Shown piece by piece: positions 8,654 through 17,358 of a stretch of DNA of 64,000 bases. The notes under the pieces were generated by a model that saw nothing but the letters and a program-made list of their open reading frames with translations, was not told the DNA's origin and searched no databases. Position 1 is the first letter of the stretch, and every line of letters begins with the position of its first letter. The translations under genes and the position numbers were made by a program. Source of the DNA: Deltaproteobacteria bacterium (GTDB taxonomy: Bacteria; Myxococcota_A; UBA9160; UBA4427); contig JADJOR010000002.1 in NCBI GenBank assembly GCA_016713665.1, positions 992,001 to 1,056,000 of the forward strand. Reading direction: 5' to 3'.

Positions 8654-9970
8654 CTATCGGAACAGCCCCTGGACGAGGGCCTGCGCCTCCGCGAGCGGAA
8701 GGCCTCGCGTGACGAGCTGGCCCTCGAGGTAGCTCGCCATCTCGTTCTGGGTCCACGGGCGCGCCAGCGAGTCCGACGCCGCCTGGAGCTCCTGCAGGGC
8801 GTTCATCAACAGCATGACTTCGCGCGGATCGAAGCTCGCGAGATGATCGGTCGAGAGGGTCGTCCCGCCGTTCGTGAGCGGGGTACCGCCCGTCAGGGTC
8901 GGGACGTCGACGACGCTGTCGACGGCTTTCAGCGAGCCATCGACGCGTCTCAGATCGAGGATGTCGCGCTGATGGTCGCGGGCCTCGGGCGTGTCGATCG
9001 AGAGCCCGCCTCCCGAATCCAGGCGGTCTCCACGCTTGTCGGGGGCGTCCCGGCCGCCGGGGTCGGTATTTTCGAGGCTGTCGAAGATGGCCGGGGCCGC
9101 GGGGACCGGGCCGGGCTCGTCTCTCGATCCCTTCGCATCGCGATCCTCCGCCGGGGTCGACTTCGTCTCGGCGGTCTGCTGGCGCAGCCGCTCGGCGATC
9201 TCGGGTCGGCGCTCGGCGGCCCGCTTCAGGACCTCGACGTCGGTCGCACGGCGCAGGCTCGCCCGGGCGCGCTCGAGCTCCGTCTGCGGTGCGTCGCCTG
9301 CGGACGGGGACGTCCCGCCGGTCTGGAGCGTCTGCCACGCCGACCACGGATCGCCGGGGGGCACCACGTCGAGCTCGAAGGGTCGCTCGCCTCCGCCCGT
9401 CGCGAGAAAGCCCTCGCGGACGAGGGTCTCGACGACCTCGCTGGCCTCGGTCGCCCCCGTTGCATCCGTCGCGTAGGCCGAGCGCACGCCGACGACGCCG
9501 CGGTAGACCGAGACGACGCCGGCTTCGCCGCCCGCCTCGACGCCGAAGCGCGTGCCCTTCACGCTGACGACGACCGTCGGTGTGTGGACCTCGAAGCGCC
9601 GCCCCTCGCGGCGCAGCACGTCGAAGAGCGAGTGCCCCGCCTCGAGCTCGACCGCGATGGCCTCTTCCGTCGCCGGCGGGAGCGCGAGCAGCGAATTCTC
9701 GTGGACGCGCAGCGTCGAGCCCTCGAGCGCGAGCTCGACGCGGCCGTCGGGACCCGTGCGGATGCGCTCGTTCGGGCGCACCGGGCTCCCCGGCGCGAGC
9801 GTCGTCCAGACCGGCGGCTCGCCGCGGCCGACCTCCACCCGGCCTGAGAGCTTCTGCACGACGGCGTCGGCGAAGGCCGCGTCGGATCGGGACAGCGTCA
9901 GCGAGAAGACCGCCGCGAGGGCGAGCGCGGCGGCGCGCAGACGAAGTCGATCGGTGTTCAGCGTAGGCAT
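8654..9970 (-). CDS. FecR-domain exported protein
   Basis: The 438-residue product has a signal peptide (about 1-32, ending DAAFA) and a FecR domain at about 35-150: VVQKLSGRVEVGRGE, ERIRTGPDGRVELAL, HTPTVVVSVKGTRFGVE, then VYRGVVGV. Stand-alone FecR domains of this type are periplasmic or surface modules, unlike the anti-sigma FecR of siderophore systems. The remaining 280 residues are low-complexity and helical, without a family I know. ATG 9970 has GGAGG 7 bases upstream. It is the last gene of a three-gene unit with the TPR/beta-barrel and CHASE2-HD-GYP genes, an arrangement seen with CHASE2 sensors in other bacteria. Confidence 0.82.
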   Translation of the reverse strand: MPTLNTDRLRLRAAALALAAVFSLTLSRSDAAFADAVVQKLSGRVEVGRGEPPVWTTLAPGSPVRPNERIRTGPDGRVELALEGSTLRVHENSLLALPPATEEAIAVELEAGHSLFDVLRREGRRFEVHTPTVVVSVKGTRFGVEAGGEAGVVSVYRGVVGVRSAYATDATGATEASEVVETLVREGFLATGGGERPFELDVVPPGDPWSAWQTLQTGGTSPSAGDAPQTELERARASLRRATDVEVLKRAAERRPEIAERLRQQTAETKSTPAEDRDAKGSRDEPGPVPAAPAIFDSLENTDPGGRDAPDKRGDRLDSGGGLSIDTPEARDHQRDILDLRRVDGSLKAVDSVVDVPTLTGGTPLTNGGTTLSTDHLASFDPREVMLLMNALQELQAASDSLARPWTQNEMASYLEGQLVTRGLPLAEAQALVQGLFR

Positions 9971-10019
9971 GTTCGTTCCTCCGGCGGTCCGGGATGCCGC
10001 CCCTTTGGATTTCTCGGGC

Positions 10020-11651
10020 TCAGTCGGTCGAGACATGGACGAGCAGGCCCACGACCTGCTTGTCGTAGTCGAAGAGATCGACGTTCGAGATCCGGCGGGT
10101 ACCACGCCAGTAGACCTCGAGTCGGGCATGGCGCACGAGCGCCCGCGACAGCGCGATTCGACCGGAGACGACGTCGTCGCGCCGCGCCTCGATCTCGAGC
10201 TGGCCGTTGGCGAGGCTCTCGAGCGCGTGGGCGAAGTTGTCGTTCAGGTATTCGTCGCGCGAATAGCTGGCCTCGAGCTGGGTGCGCAGGGACCAGGGCA
10301 GCGCGAACCGGCCGAGCGCCCGTAGGCGGTAGCTGTCGTTGTCGAAGTCGCCGTCGAAGCCGTCCGACGAGCCGTCGGGCGAGGCCTGCGTGATGGTGCG
10401 CAGCCAGCTCGCGGAGAGTGACACGGAGGAGTCGGCCGGAGGCAGCGGGAGCGTATGCTCCACGCCGAGGCCGCCGGAGAAGGAGTCCCGCTCCCAGGCG
10501 TCGAAGCCCGGATCGGCGTGGAACTCGGCGAGCTCGAAGGCGCCGAAGAGCCGCGCGACGCCCCCGCGCTTTCCGAACGCGAGCAGGAGATTCGAGCGCA
10601 GGGCACCGCCCGAGAGCGCGCGATCGAGGTCCTGGAGCGTGTCGTAGCCCGAGAGGTCGAAGCGCAGCGCCAGGCGCTCCTTCAGGCTTTCGCTCGGGAG
10701 CGCCGAGAGCGACGCGAAGAGCGCGTTCTGGATCACGTCGAACTCGTCGAGCTCGTGGTGCATCGTCTGGTCGTAGCGATAGCCGAGCAGGAGGCCGCCC
10801 CGGGATCCGAGCCAGGGCTGTCCCGAGAGTCCGGCGCCCCAGACGCCGCGGAAGTCGTCGCGCCGGCTCGAGACGACCTCGCTCTCCGTCCCCTCGAGCG
10901 TGACGTTGTCGTCCCATTCGAATCCGGCGAGCGCTTCGGCACGCAGGCGCTGTCCGCCGCGGACGACCTCGCGATCGCGCAGCAGCAGCCGGGCGCGGAG
11001 CGCCGTGTCGCTCGTGGGATCCACGCGCAGGATCTCCTGCAGCAGGGAGACGGCTTCCTGCTCGCGCGCGAGCTCGAAGAGCAGGAGCGCGCGAGCGAGC
11101 AGCGACTCCGATCGAAGCGTCGGCTCGAGCAGCGCGGCTGCCTGGAACGCCTGCTCCGCGGCGCGGGGCTCGCGTTCGGCGCGCAGCGCGATGCCGCGAT
11201 AGAAATGGGCCAGGCCCGAGTCGGGTCGACGCCGAACGGCTTCGTCGAGCAGCGATCGGGCCTCGGGCGCCGCACCGTGCTCGAGCAGGGTCCGGGCGAT
11301 CTCGACGTGGGCGTCGGGCCGGTGCCGGGGCCAGCGCTTCACGAAGCGTCGCGTCGCTTCGAGCGCCTCGGCGGCGCGCTCTGCACGCGCGAGATGGCGC
11401 GCGTGGGTGAAGGCGAGGTCGGGGTCGTCGGGATGGGCGGCGGCGGCCTGCGCGACGCGCGCGAGCGCGGAAGCTGCGGAGCTCCCCTCGGCGTCGGGCC
11501 CCGCCGCATTCGTCACGCCGGCCCGGGCCACACGGGGCACGATCCCGAAGGCGAGCGAGGCGATCAGGGCGACCGCGATCCCGCGGCGTCGCCTCGGCCG
11601 ATGTGGGCTCCGCCGCTCGGGCGTCCGCCCATCGCCGTCTGCGCGCCTCAC
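10020..11651 (-). CDS. TPR plus outer-membrane beta-barrel protein
   Basis: The 543-residue product has an N-terminal signal peptide (RRRRGIAVALIASLAFG, cleavage near ARA), TPR-like helical repeats at about 45-200 (DPDLAFTHARHLARAERAAE, DSGLAHFYRGIALRAEREPR) and a C-terminal half of alternating beta strands that begins FEWDDNV. The last strand is aromatic and hydrophobic. This layout resembles surface-lipoprotein-assembly-modifier/DUF560-like and related porin-type exporters. It is therefore probably an outer-membrane channel with a periplasmic TPR arm. Start GTG 11651 overlaps the CHASE2 gene's TGA by 4 nt (GTGA) and AGGAG precedes it, so it is translationally coupled. A paralogue lies at 59507-61231. 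Confidence 0.75.
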   Translation of the reverse strand: MRRADGDGRTPERRSPHRPRRRRGIAVALIASLAFGIVPRVARAGVTNAAGPDAEGSSAASALARVAQAAAAHPDDPDLAFTHARHLARAERAAEALEATRRFVKRWPRHRPDAHVEIARTLLEHGAAPEARSLLDEAVRRRPDSGLAHFYRGIALRAEREPRAAEQAFQAAALLEPTLRSESLLARALLLFELAREQEAVSLLQEILRVDPTSDTALRARLLLRDREVVRGGQRLRAEALAGFEWDDNVTLEGTESEVVSSRRDDFRGVWGAGLSGQPWLGSRGGLLLGYRYDQTMHHELDEFDVIQNALFASLSALPSESLKERLALRFDLSGYDTLQDLDRALSGGALRSNLLLAFGKRGGVARLFGAFELAEFHADPGFDAWERDSFSGGLGVEHTLPLPPADSSVSLSASWLRTITQASPDGSSDGFDGDFDNDSYRLRALGRFALPWSLRTQLEASYSRDEYLNDNFAHALESLANGQLEIEARRDDVVSGRIALSRALVRHARLEVYWRGTRRISNVDLFDYDKQVVGLLVHVSTD

Positions 11652-13888
11652 CGGACGGTCTCCTCGCCCGTCGAGCGCGCCACGAGGGCGAGCATGTCCT
11701 CGCCCTGCTCGTCGAGGATCTCGAAGAAGAGCTCGACCAGCTCGGGATCGAATTGAGTCCCCGCGCCCTTGCGAAGCAGGTCGCGCACCGCCTCCTGGGC
11801 GAAGGCCGGCTTGTAGGGGCGGCTCGTCGAGAGCGCGTCCCAGACGTCGACGATCGAGACGATGCGCGCCGCGAGCGGGATGTCCCGGCCGGCGAGCCCC
11901 TTCGGATAGCCCGAGCCGTCCCAGCACTCGTGGTGGTGGAGGATGCAGTGGAGCGTCGTCGGCTCGAGTCCGACGACGGGGGCCACGATGCCCGCGCCGA
12001 TCTCGGGATGGCGCTCCATCTCCCGGCGTTCGGCGGGGAGCAGGCGATCGGGCTTGTTGAGGATCGCGTCGCGGATCCCGATCTTGCCGACGTCGTGGAG
12101 CAGGGCGCCCAGCTCCATTGCGCGGATCTCGTCGGCGGGCATGCCGAGACGCGTGCCCATCAGGGAGGAGAAGGCGGCCAGGCGCCGGCAGTGCTGGTCG
12201 GTGTAGCCGTCTCGCGCTTCGACGGCGCTCGCGACGGCGGCGATCGAGGATTCGAAGGTCTCGCGCAGGCGCTCGATCAGCTGGAGGTTCTGGGCTGTGA
12301 GGGCGAGCTGGGCACCGACGGTCGCGATCGTCCGGCGCTCCCGGGACTCGAGCTCCTGGCCCGCTCTGCAGAAGACGACGAGCACGCCGACGATCTCGCT
12401 GCCCGCCGCGAGCGGCGAGTAGACGACGCGTGCGCCCGGCTGGTCGAGGTCGTCGACCTCGACCGCCTGGCGAATCTCGAGGGCGCGGTCGACCGAGCTC
12501 GTGTCGATTCGCAGCGGGGCGTCGGTGTGCACGTCGGGGCGCCATTCCAGGCGTTCGCCAGTCGGTCTCCCACTCGGGTCGACGCGCAGCAGCACGACGC
12601 CCCGGGCGGCCACGACGTCGCCGAGGAGCCGCAGCGCGATCTCGAGCCCGCCGTCGGAGCGCCCGTCGGGTCCGCCGCCACAGGCGACGTCCGTCGTCAG
12701 ATCGCCGACCCGCGCCAGGGCGTCGAGGGACGAGGCATGGGCCTCGGCGACGTGCCGCACGTGGCGCTCGAGGCCCTCGATGCCGAGGGCGTACTGCGTC
12801 GCGACGACGGCCAGCGCCACCGTCGCCGGCCAGACCAGGCCGAGCTGCCAGAGCGAGAGCCAGCCGAGGCCGACGATCGCGAGAGCCGTGCCCGCGAAGA
12901 GCAGCGCGCGTGCGAGATGCGATCGCCCGCGGCGCGGATGCAGGAGCGCGGCGAGCAGGGCGAGGGCGGCGGCGACGCCCCAGCCCGGAGCCGGGCGGAG
13001 CGTCGCTTCACCGGCGAGCGCGGCGGCTGCGGTGCGATAGGCGATCGCCTGCACGAAGACGCCGGGGAGCGCCGGATCGACGGGCGTCGCCCAGAGATCC
13101 TGGAACTCGGCGGCGGTCGCGCCGATGAAGACCGCTCGTCCCGCGACCCGCTCGGGATCGAAGCGGCCCTCGACGAGATCGACGTAGGCGAGGGTCGGGA
13201 TCGGCGGGCGGAAGCGGCGGTAGTCGACGAGCTGGCTCCCGGCCGCGGCGGAGCCGGCATCGAGCGCGGCGTGTCGCTCCGCCGGGAGGGCCAGGCGCAG
13301 CGCCGCCCGCGCGAGGGACGGGGTGCTCGTCCCCGCGATCGACTGCGCCGGGGGCACCTCGCGGACGACGCCATCCGCTTCGATCGGGACGAGCACGTTG
13401 CCGAGGGCTCCCGCGGCGCGGGCGAGCGGCTCGATCGGCCGATTCACGATCTCGAGGCTGAGCCCGCCCGCCATCGTCTCGGTCTGCGAGAAGGTCGCGA
13501 GCGCGACGCGTCCGCTCGCGGCGATGCGGCGTGCGAAGAGCGCGTCGTCTTCGGCGTTCGAGGGCGCCGAGAAGTCGATGTCGAAGGCGATGGCGACGGC
13601 ACCCGCGGCTTCGAGCCGCTCGATCGCCGTCGCATGGCGGTGTCGGGGCCAGGGCCATTCGTCGAGGGCGCGCAGGCTGCGGGGATCGAGGGTGACGACC
13701 GCGACGTCGGGGAGGCTCGCGGAAGGCGGCGGGGGATGCGCGGGGCTCGCGCGCAGGAAGGCGTCGTGGAGGCGGCGGTCGAGGCCGTTGCCCGCGCCGA
13801 GCCACTGCGCCGCCAGCGCCAGTGCGAGCACGGCGAGCGTCGGCAGGGCGTGGCCTGCCTTCCGGTGAAACGCGGCGAGAGGCCTCAT
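11648..13888 (-). CDS. CHASE2-GAF-HD-GYP sensor phosphodiesterase
   Basis: The 746-residue product has an N-terminal helix, a large periplasmic CHASE2 domain (about 30-290; VAVVTLDPRSL, WPWPRHRHA, AIAFDIDF, AVFIGATA), three hydrophobic helices (about 295-365), a GAF-like region (about 400-550) and an HD-GYP domain. The HD-GYP metal site is intact: HDVGKIGI at residues 598-605 and HHHECWDGSGYP ending at 662. HD-GYP enzymes degrade cyclic di-GMP (or cGAMP), so this is likely a membrane sensor that lowers c-di-GMP on an envelope signal. It is the first gene of the operon with the TPR/beta-barrel and FecR genes. Confidence 0.9.
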   Translation of the reverse strand: MRPLAAFHRKAGHALPTLAVLALALAAQWLGAGNGLDRRLHDAFLRASPAHPPPPSASLPDVAVVTLDPRSLRALDEWPWPRHRHATAIERLEAAGAVAIAFDIDFSAPSNAEDDALFARRIAASGRVALATFSQTETMAGGLSLEIVNRPIEPLARAAGALGNVLVPIEADGVVREVPPAQSIAGTSTPSLARAALRLALPAERHAALDAGSAAAGSQLVDYRRFRPPIPTLAYVDLVEGRFDPERVAGRAVFIGATAAEFQDLWATPVDPALPGVFVQAIAYRTAAAALAGEATLRPAPGWGVAAALALLAALLHPRRGRSHLARALLFAGTALAIVGLGWLSLWQLGLVWPATVALAVVATQYALGIEGLERHVRHVAEAHASSLDALARVGDLTTDVACGGGPDGRSDGGLEIALRLLGDVVAARGVVLLRVDPSGRPTGERLEWRPDVHTDAPLRIDTSSVDRALEIRQAVEVDDLDQPGARVVYSPLAAGSEIVGVLVVFCRAGQELESRERRTIATVGAQLALTAQNLQLIERLRETFESSIAAVASAVEARDGYTDQHCRRLAAFSSLMGTRLGMPADEIRAMELGALLHDVGKIGIRDAILNKPDRLLPAERREMERHPEIGAGIVAPVVGLEPTTLHCILHHHECWDGSGYPKGLAGRDIPLAARIVSIVDVWDALSTSRPYKPAFAQEAVRDLLRKGAGTQFDPELVELFFEILDEQGEDMLALVARSTGEETVR

Positions 13889-14048
13889 CAGAATTGCCGA
13901 ATCGGTCCGGCAGCGAGGGGCCTTGAGGTCGCCTTCGGCGTGGGCGCGGGCTTTTGGTCCGGGGACCCGCGACGCGGCGCTCCGATCCGCCCGCCCGGCA
14001 GCCGTCGCGCACCGGATCGGCAGCGACGCCGCAGCACGCCTAACGATT

Positions 14049-14069
14049 CGGTTCGATCCCGTCGAACCG
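14049..14069 (-). terminator. Hairpin downstream of the enoyl-CoA hydratase gene
   Basis: CGGTTCGA and TCGAACCG form a perfect 8-bp stem with a 5-nt loop, 24 bp beyond the stop of the minus-strand enoyl-CoA hydratase gene and before the CHASE2 operon promoter region. It probably ends the 21567-14093 transcript. The TTCGA core superficially resembles a T-loop but no tRNA is present. Confidence 0.5.
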
Positions 14070-14092
14070 GAGACCCCGGCCGACGCCTCCGG

Positions 14093-14875
14093 CTAGCGTC
14101 CCTGGAAGACCGGGCGGCGCTTCGCCATGAAGGCCCGAACACCCTCGGCGTAGTCGTCGCTCTCGAAGCAGGCCCGGATCGCCGCTTCGACCCGCTCGGG
14201 CTCGCGCGCGGACTCGGGGCGGCCGGCATCGGCGAAGGCCGCCTTCGCGGCGCGCAGGGTCAGGGGCGCGTTGTCGGCGATCTGACCCACGACCTCCGCC
14301 ACGAAGGCGTCGAGCCCGGCCTTCGGGAGGACCCGATTGACGAGGCCCAGGGCGAGCGCCTCCTGCGCGTCGAAGCGCCGCGCCGTCAGGAAGAGCTCCT
14401 TGGCCTGCGGGAGGCCGACGATCCGCTCGAGCGTCGCGAGCCCTTTCGCCGCATAACCGAGCCCGAGCCGCGCCGCCGGGATCGCGAAGACGGCGTCGTC
14501 GGCGCAATATCGGAGATCCGCCTGCAGGGCGATCGCACAGCCGCCGCCGATGCAGAAGCCGTGGATCGACGCGAGCACCGGCTTGCCGATCGCCGCGAGG
14601 GCGTCGAAGGCGATGTCGTTCTCCGCGTTGTAGGCGAAGGCGCTCTGGCCCGAGCGCTCCGCCTCGAACTGCGAGATGTCGGCGCCCGACACGAAGGCGA
14701 GCTCGCCCTCGCCGCGCAGCACGACGACGCGCACGCTCGCGTCCGCCTCGAGCTCGAGGGCGGCGGCGGAGAGCGCGCGCCACATGTCCGCCGTGACGGC
14801 GTTGCGGCGTTCGGGGTGGTCGAAGACGAGGTCGGCCCGGGGGCCGTGGCGTTCGATGCGGATGCGTCCAGGCAT
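14093..14875 (-). CDS. Enoyl-CoA hydratase/isomerase family protein
   Basis: The 260-residue crotonase-fold protein shows RNAVTADMW, VVLRGEGELAFVSGADISQF (first oxyanion-hole loop) and KPVLASIHGFCIGGGCAIAL (second oxyanion hole), then AARLGLGYAAKGLATLERI. Length is typical (255-270). The usual first catalytic Glu (in the GGGCELAL-type helix) is Ala-Ile here, and the later Glu region reads IPAARLG rather than xPEVxLG. Hydratase activity is therefore uncertain and another crotonase reaction (isomerase, hydrolase, decarboxylase) is possible. The start ATG 14875 lacks a clear ribosome site. It lies 86 bp from the upstream phosphodiesterase gene. Confidence 0.85.
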   Translation of the reverse strand: MPGRIRIERHGPRADLVFDHPERRNAVTADMWRALSAAALELEADASVRVVVLRGEGELAFVSGADISQFEAERSGQSAFAYNAENDIAFDALAAIGKPVLASIHGFCIGGGCAIALQADLRYCADDAVFAIPAARLGLGYAAKGLATLERIVGLPQAKELFLTARRFDAQEALALGLVNRVLPKAGLDAFVAEVVGQIADNAPLTLRAAKAAFADAGRPESAREPERVEAAIRACFESDDYAEGVRAFMAKRRPVFQGR

Positions 14876-14961
14876 GGGGCGCGCAGCATAGCGCGATGCA
14901 GGCGCGACGATCGGCTTCGATTGCTGCGAGTCCGACCGCGTATTCGGGCGGATCGCCGGGC

Positions 14962-17358
14962 TCAGCGCGCGCGGGCCGGGATCGAGGCGACCCGGGCCGG
15001 GGCGCCCGTCGGCGTGGCCTTCGCGTCGATCGCCGGTCCGGCGCCGGTCTCGGGCCAGTCGGTCTCGACCCCGAGCATCGAAGCGAGGCTCCGCGGGATG
15101 CCGCGCAGGGCGGGCTTGCCCGGCGCTCGGCCCTTCGGCACGCCCTCGCCGAGGACGGCGAAGATCGCGTCCTCTTCGTGCTGCATCGACGAGCGGATCC
15201 CGTGGTCGGAGAGGTAGACGAGCCAGTCGTCGCGATCGAGCAGGCGATCGAGGATCGCGAGCCGTTCGTCGATGTAGCGGTAGGTATCGAGCAGCGGTCC
15301 CCGGCCGTCGTCCTGGCCGCGGCCGTCGAGGGGACCGAAATGGGCGTGGGTCAGGAGGTCCAGCGCCTCGAGACGCAGGAAGAGGAAGTCGATCTCGCCC
15401 TCGCGCACGATCCGTTCGGCGGCGTCCATCTCGGCGGCGATCGTCTCGGCGAACTTCTTCGTGTCGCGGTCGTGGACGAGGCTCGGGAAGCGCGCGAGCT
15501 CGGCCTCGGCGAGCGGACGATAGGCGGCCTGCGAGGGCAGCGTCCGGTGGTGGCCGTCCGGGCCGACGATCTCGGCGTGGCGTCCGGCGTCGATGCGGCC
15601 GTGGGCGAGCAGCATGTTGGCGGTGACGCGATCGCCCTCGCCGAGGGTCTCGAAGAGGTTCGGGCGCTCGGGCAGCACGAGCCCGAGGAAGCCGACCGGA
15701 TTGCTGCCGACGGCCTCGAGGCCGGCGAGCTCGAGGCCGAGGTCGTGGATCCAGTCGAGGGTCGCGCGAACCCGGGGCTTCGCCGGCCAGACGAGGCTCT
15801 GCAGCGCGGCGGCGGTGAAGGCGGGCCGGCTCTCGAGGACGGCGCGGTGGCCCTGCTCGAGCAGATGGTCGTGGAAGGGGAGCTCGCCGCGGGCGCGCAG
15901 GTACTGGACGAGTCGCCAGTCGCCGCAATCGGGCAGGATCGCGATCACCCGCCGCCTGCCGTCGCCGGGCCGCCGCGCAGGCGCGAAGGCGACCGGGCGG
16001 GCCGCGGGCGGCCGCGGCTCGACCTCGATGCGCTGCGTCGTCCCGGGCTCGGGCCAGAACGCACCGGACCCGCGCACCGCCCCCGAAGCGTCCCGCACGA
16101 CCCAGCGCCGCGGATGAAGCCCGGGACTCGACGCAAGCGCGCGCTCGCCCGCGCCTTCGAGCGCGAGGTCGTGATAGTCGGCATCCGGACGCGCGGCGGC
16201 CTCCGGGGCATCCGGCGAGACGACGAGCCGGCCTCCGGCGAGCTCGGACGGAATCCGGAAGACGACCCGGGCCGCCTCGATCGGGGCCGCGGGATCGCTC
16301 GGCCCTCGCACGGCGCGCACGATCTCGTCGCGGGAGACGCCCGTCAGATCGACGACGCCGGAAGCCGCATCGAAGGCGGCGAGGGCCTCCTCGGGGCGGC
16401 CCTCGACGAGCAGATGGCTGATCAATCGGCGATGCAGGCCCCAGACGATGTTGCGATCCCGCAGCGCATCGGAGGTCGCGATCGCGGCGCGCAGCAGGTC
16501 GATCGTGTCGTGCTCGGGATCGGCGAGCTGGTCCGTCGAGAGCCGTAGCGCATAACGCGCCGCGAGATCGATCGGATCGCCGCCGGCGCGGCGCCAGTCG
16601 GCGAAGGTCTGCTTCACCGCCGCGAGATCCCCGCTCGCGGCCTGCGCCTTGATGCGCGACTCGTACCACACCGTCGACAGCGGGCTCTCGAGCGCAGGCG
16701 CGGTGTCGCCGAGGACGCGGATGGACTCGACGTGTTGACCGCGCCGACCGAAGGCGAGGGCCAGCACGAGGCGCTGCGGAATCCAGCTCGGATCGTCCTC
16801 GATCCGGCTCCCGATCTCGGCGAGCAGCTCCGCCTCGTCGCGGCCCGGGGCGCGCAGCATCAGCTCGAGCTGCAGCAGATCGAGGTCCTCACGGTGGACG
16901 GGGGCCGCGCGGGCCGCGAGAGCCGCCGCCGCTTCCGATTGCCCCGAGGCCTGCCAGGTCCGCAGGATGAGCTTCGTGAGCACCGCATGCGGCACCCAGT
17001 CCTGCGCCTCGGGCGCGCGCAGCAGCGGGTCGAGGAGCGCGGTGCAGCCGTCCCGATCGCCCAGGGAGAGGAGCGCGATGCAGCGGCACTCGGCGATCCG
17101 GCGGCCCGCGCCCACCGCGCTGCTGCCCGATCCGGAGAGCGTCAGCGCCTCGTCGAAGCGCTCGGCGTCGACCGCCTCACAGGTCGCCTGCGCCTGCGCC
17201 TCGAGGGCGTCGTCGCGACACCCCCCGGCGCTCGCGATCGAAAGCAGCCCCAGAATCAAGGCGACGCGCCAGCGCACGACTTCGCGGCTGCGCGCGCTTG
17301 GGCGCCGAGCGTGCGGACCGCGGGCCCGCGTCGGTCGCGGGATCGACGTCCCGCCCAT
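14962..17358 (-). CDS. Lipoprotein of the alkaline phosphatase/phosphodiesterase superfamily
   Basis: The 798-residue product has a lipoprotein-like signal (VALILGLLSIASAGGC), a helical, TPR-like N-terminal region (about 50-330), a probable beta-rich linker (about 340-440) and a C-terminal type I phosphodiesterase/alkaline phosphatase domain (about 470-790). The domain carries VIAILPDCGDW (metal Asp), PAFTAAALQSLVWP (likely Thr nucleophile), DLLTHAHFG and YLSDHGIRSS, all metal-site motifs of the superfamily. It should act in the periplasm on a phosphate or sulfate ester of unknown nature. ATG 17358 shares its A with the TGA of the preceding lipoprotein gene (TGATG), implying coupled translation and joint function. 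Confidence 0.8.
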   Translation of the reverse strand: MGGTSIPRPTRARGPHARRPSARSREVVRWRVALILGLLSIASAGGCRDDALEAQAQATCEAVDAERFDEALTLSGSGSSAVGAGRRIAECRCIALLSLGDRDGCTALLDPLLRAPEAQDWVPHAVLTKLILRTWQASGQSEAAAALAARAAPVHREDLDLLQLELMLRAPGRDEAELLAEIGSRIEDDPSWIPQRLVLALAFGRRGQHVESIRVLGDTAPALESPLSTVWYESRIKAQAASGDLAAVKQTFADWRRAGGDPIDLAARYALRLSTDQLADPEHDTIDLLRAAIATSDALRDRNIVWGLHRRLISHLLVEGRPEEALAAFDAASGVVDLTGVSRDEIVRAVRGPSDPAAPIEAARVVFRIPSELAGGRLVVSPDAPEAAARPDADYHDLALEGAGERALASSPGLHPRRWVVRDASGAVRGSGAFWPEPGTTQRIEVEPRPPAARPVAFAPARRPGDGRRRVIAILPDCGDWRLVQYLRARGELPFHDHLLEQGHRAVLESRPAFTAAALQSLVWPAKPRVRATLDWIHDLGLELAGLEAVGSNPVGFLGLVLPERPNLFETLGEGDRVTANMLLAHGRIDAGRHAEIVGPDGHHRTLPSQAAYRPLAEAELARFPSLVHDRDTKKFAETIAAEMDAAERIVREGEIDFLFLRLEALDLLTHAHFGPLDGRGQDDGRGPLLDTYRYIDERLAILDRLLDRDDWLVYLSDHGIRSSMQHEEDAIFAVLGEGVPKGRAPGKPALRGIPRSLASMLGVETDWPETGAGPAIDAKATPTGAPARVASIPARAR

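Noticed and set aside
14045..14070. GGTTCGATCCC as a tRNA T-loop
   Set aside because: It is one arm of a simple 8-bp hairpin; there is no acceptor stem or anticodon arm within 80 bp on either strand.
11603..15217. Open plus-strand frame of over 1200 codons across the CHASE2 and hydratase genes
   Set aside because: It is antisense to clearly coding, motif-bearing genes and its product is Arg/Ala/Asp-rich without motifs, the usual antisense shadow in very high-GC DNA.
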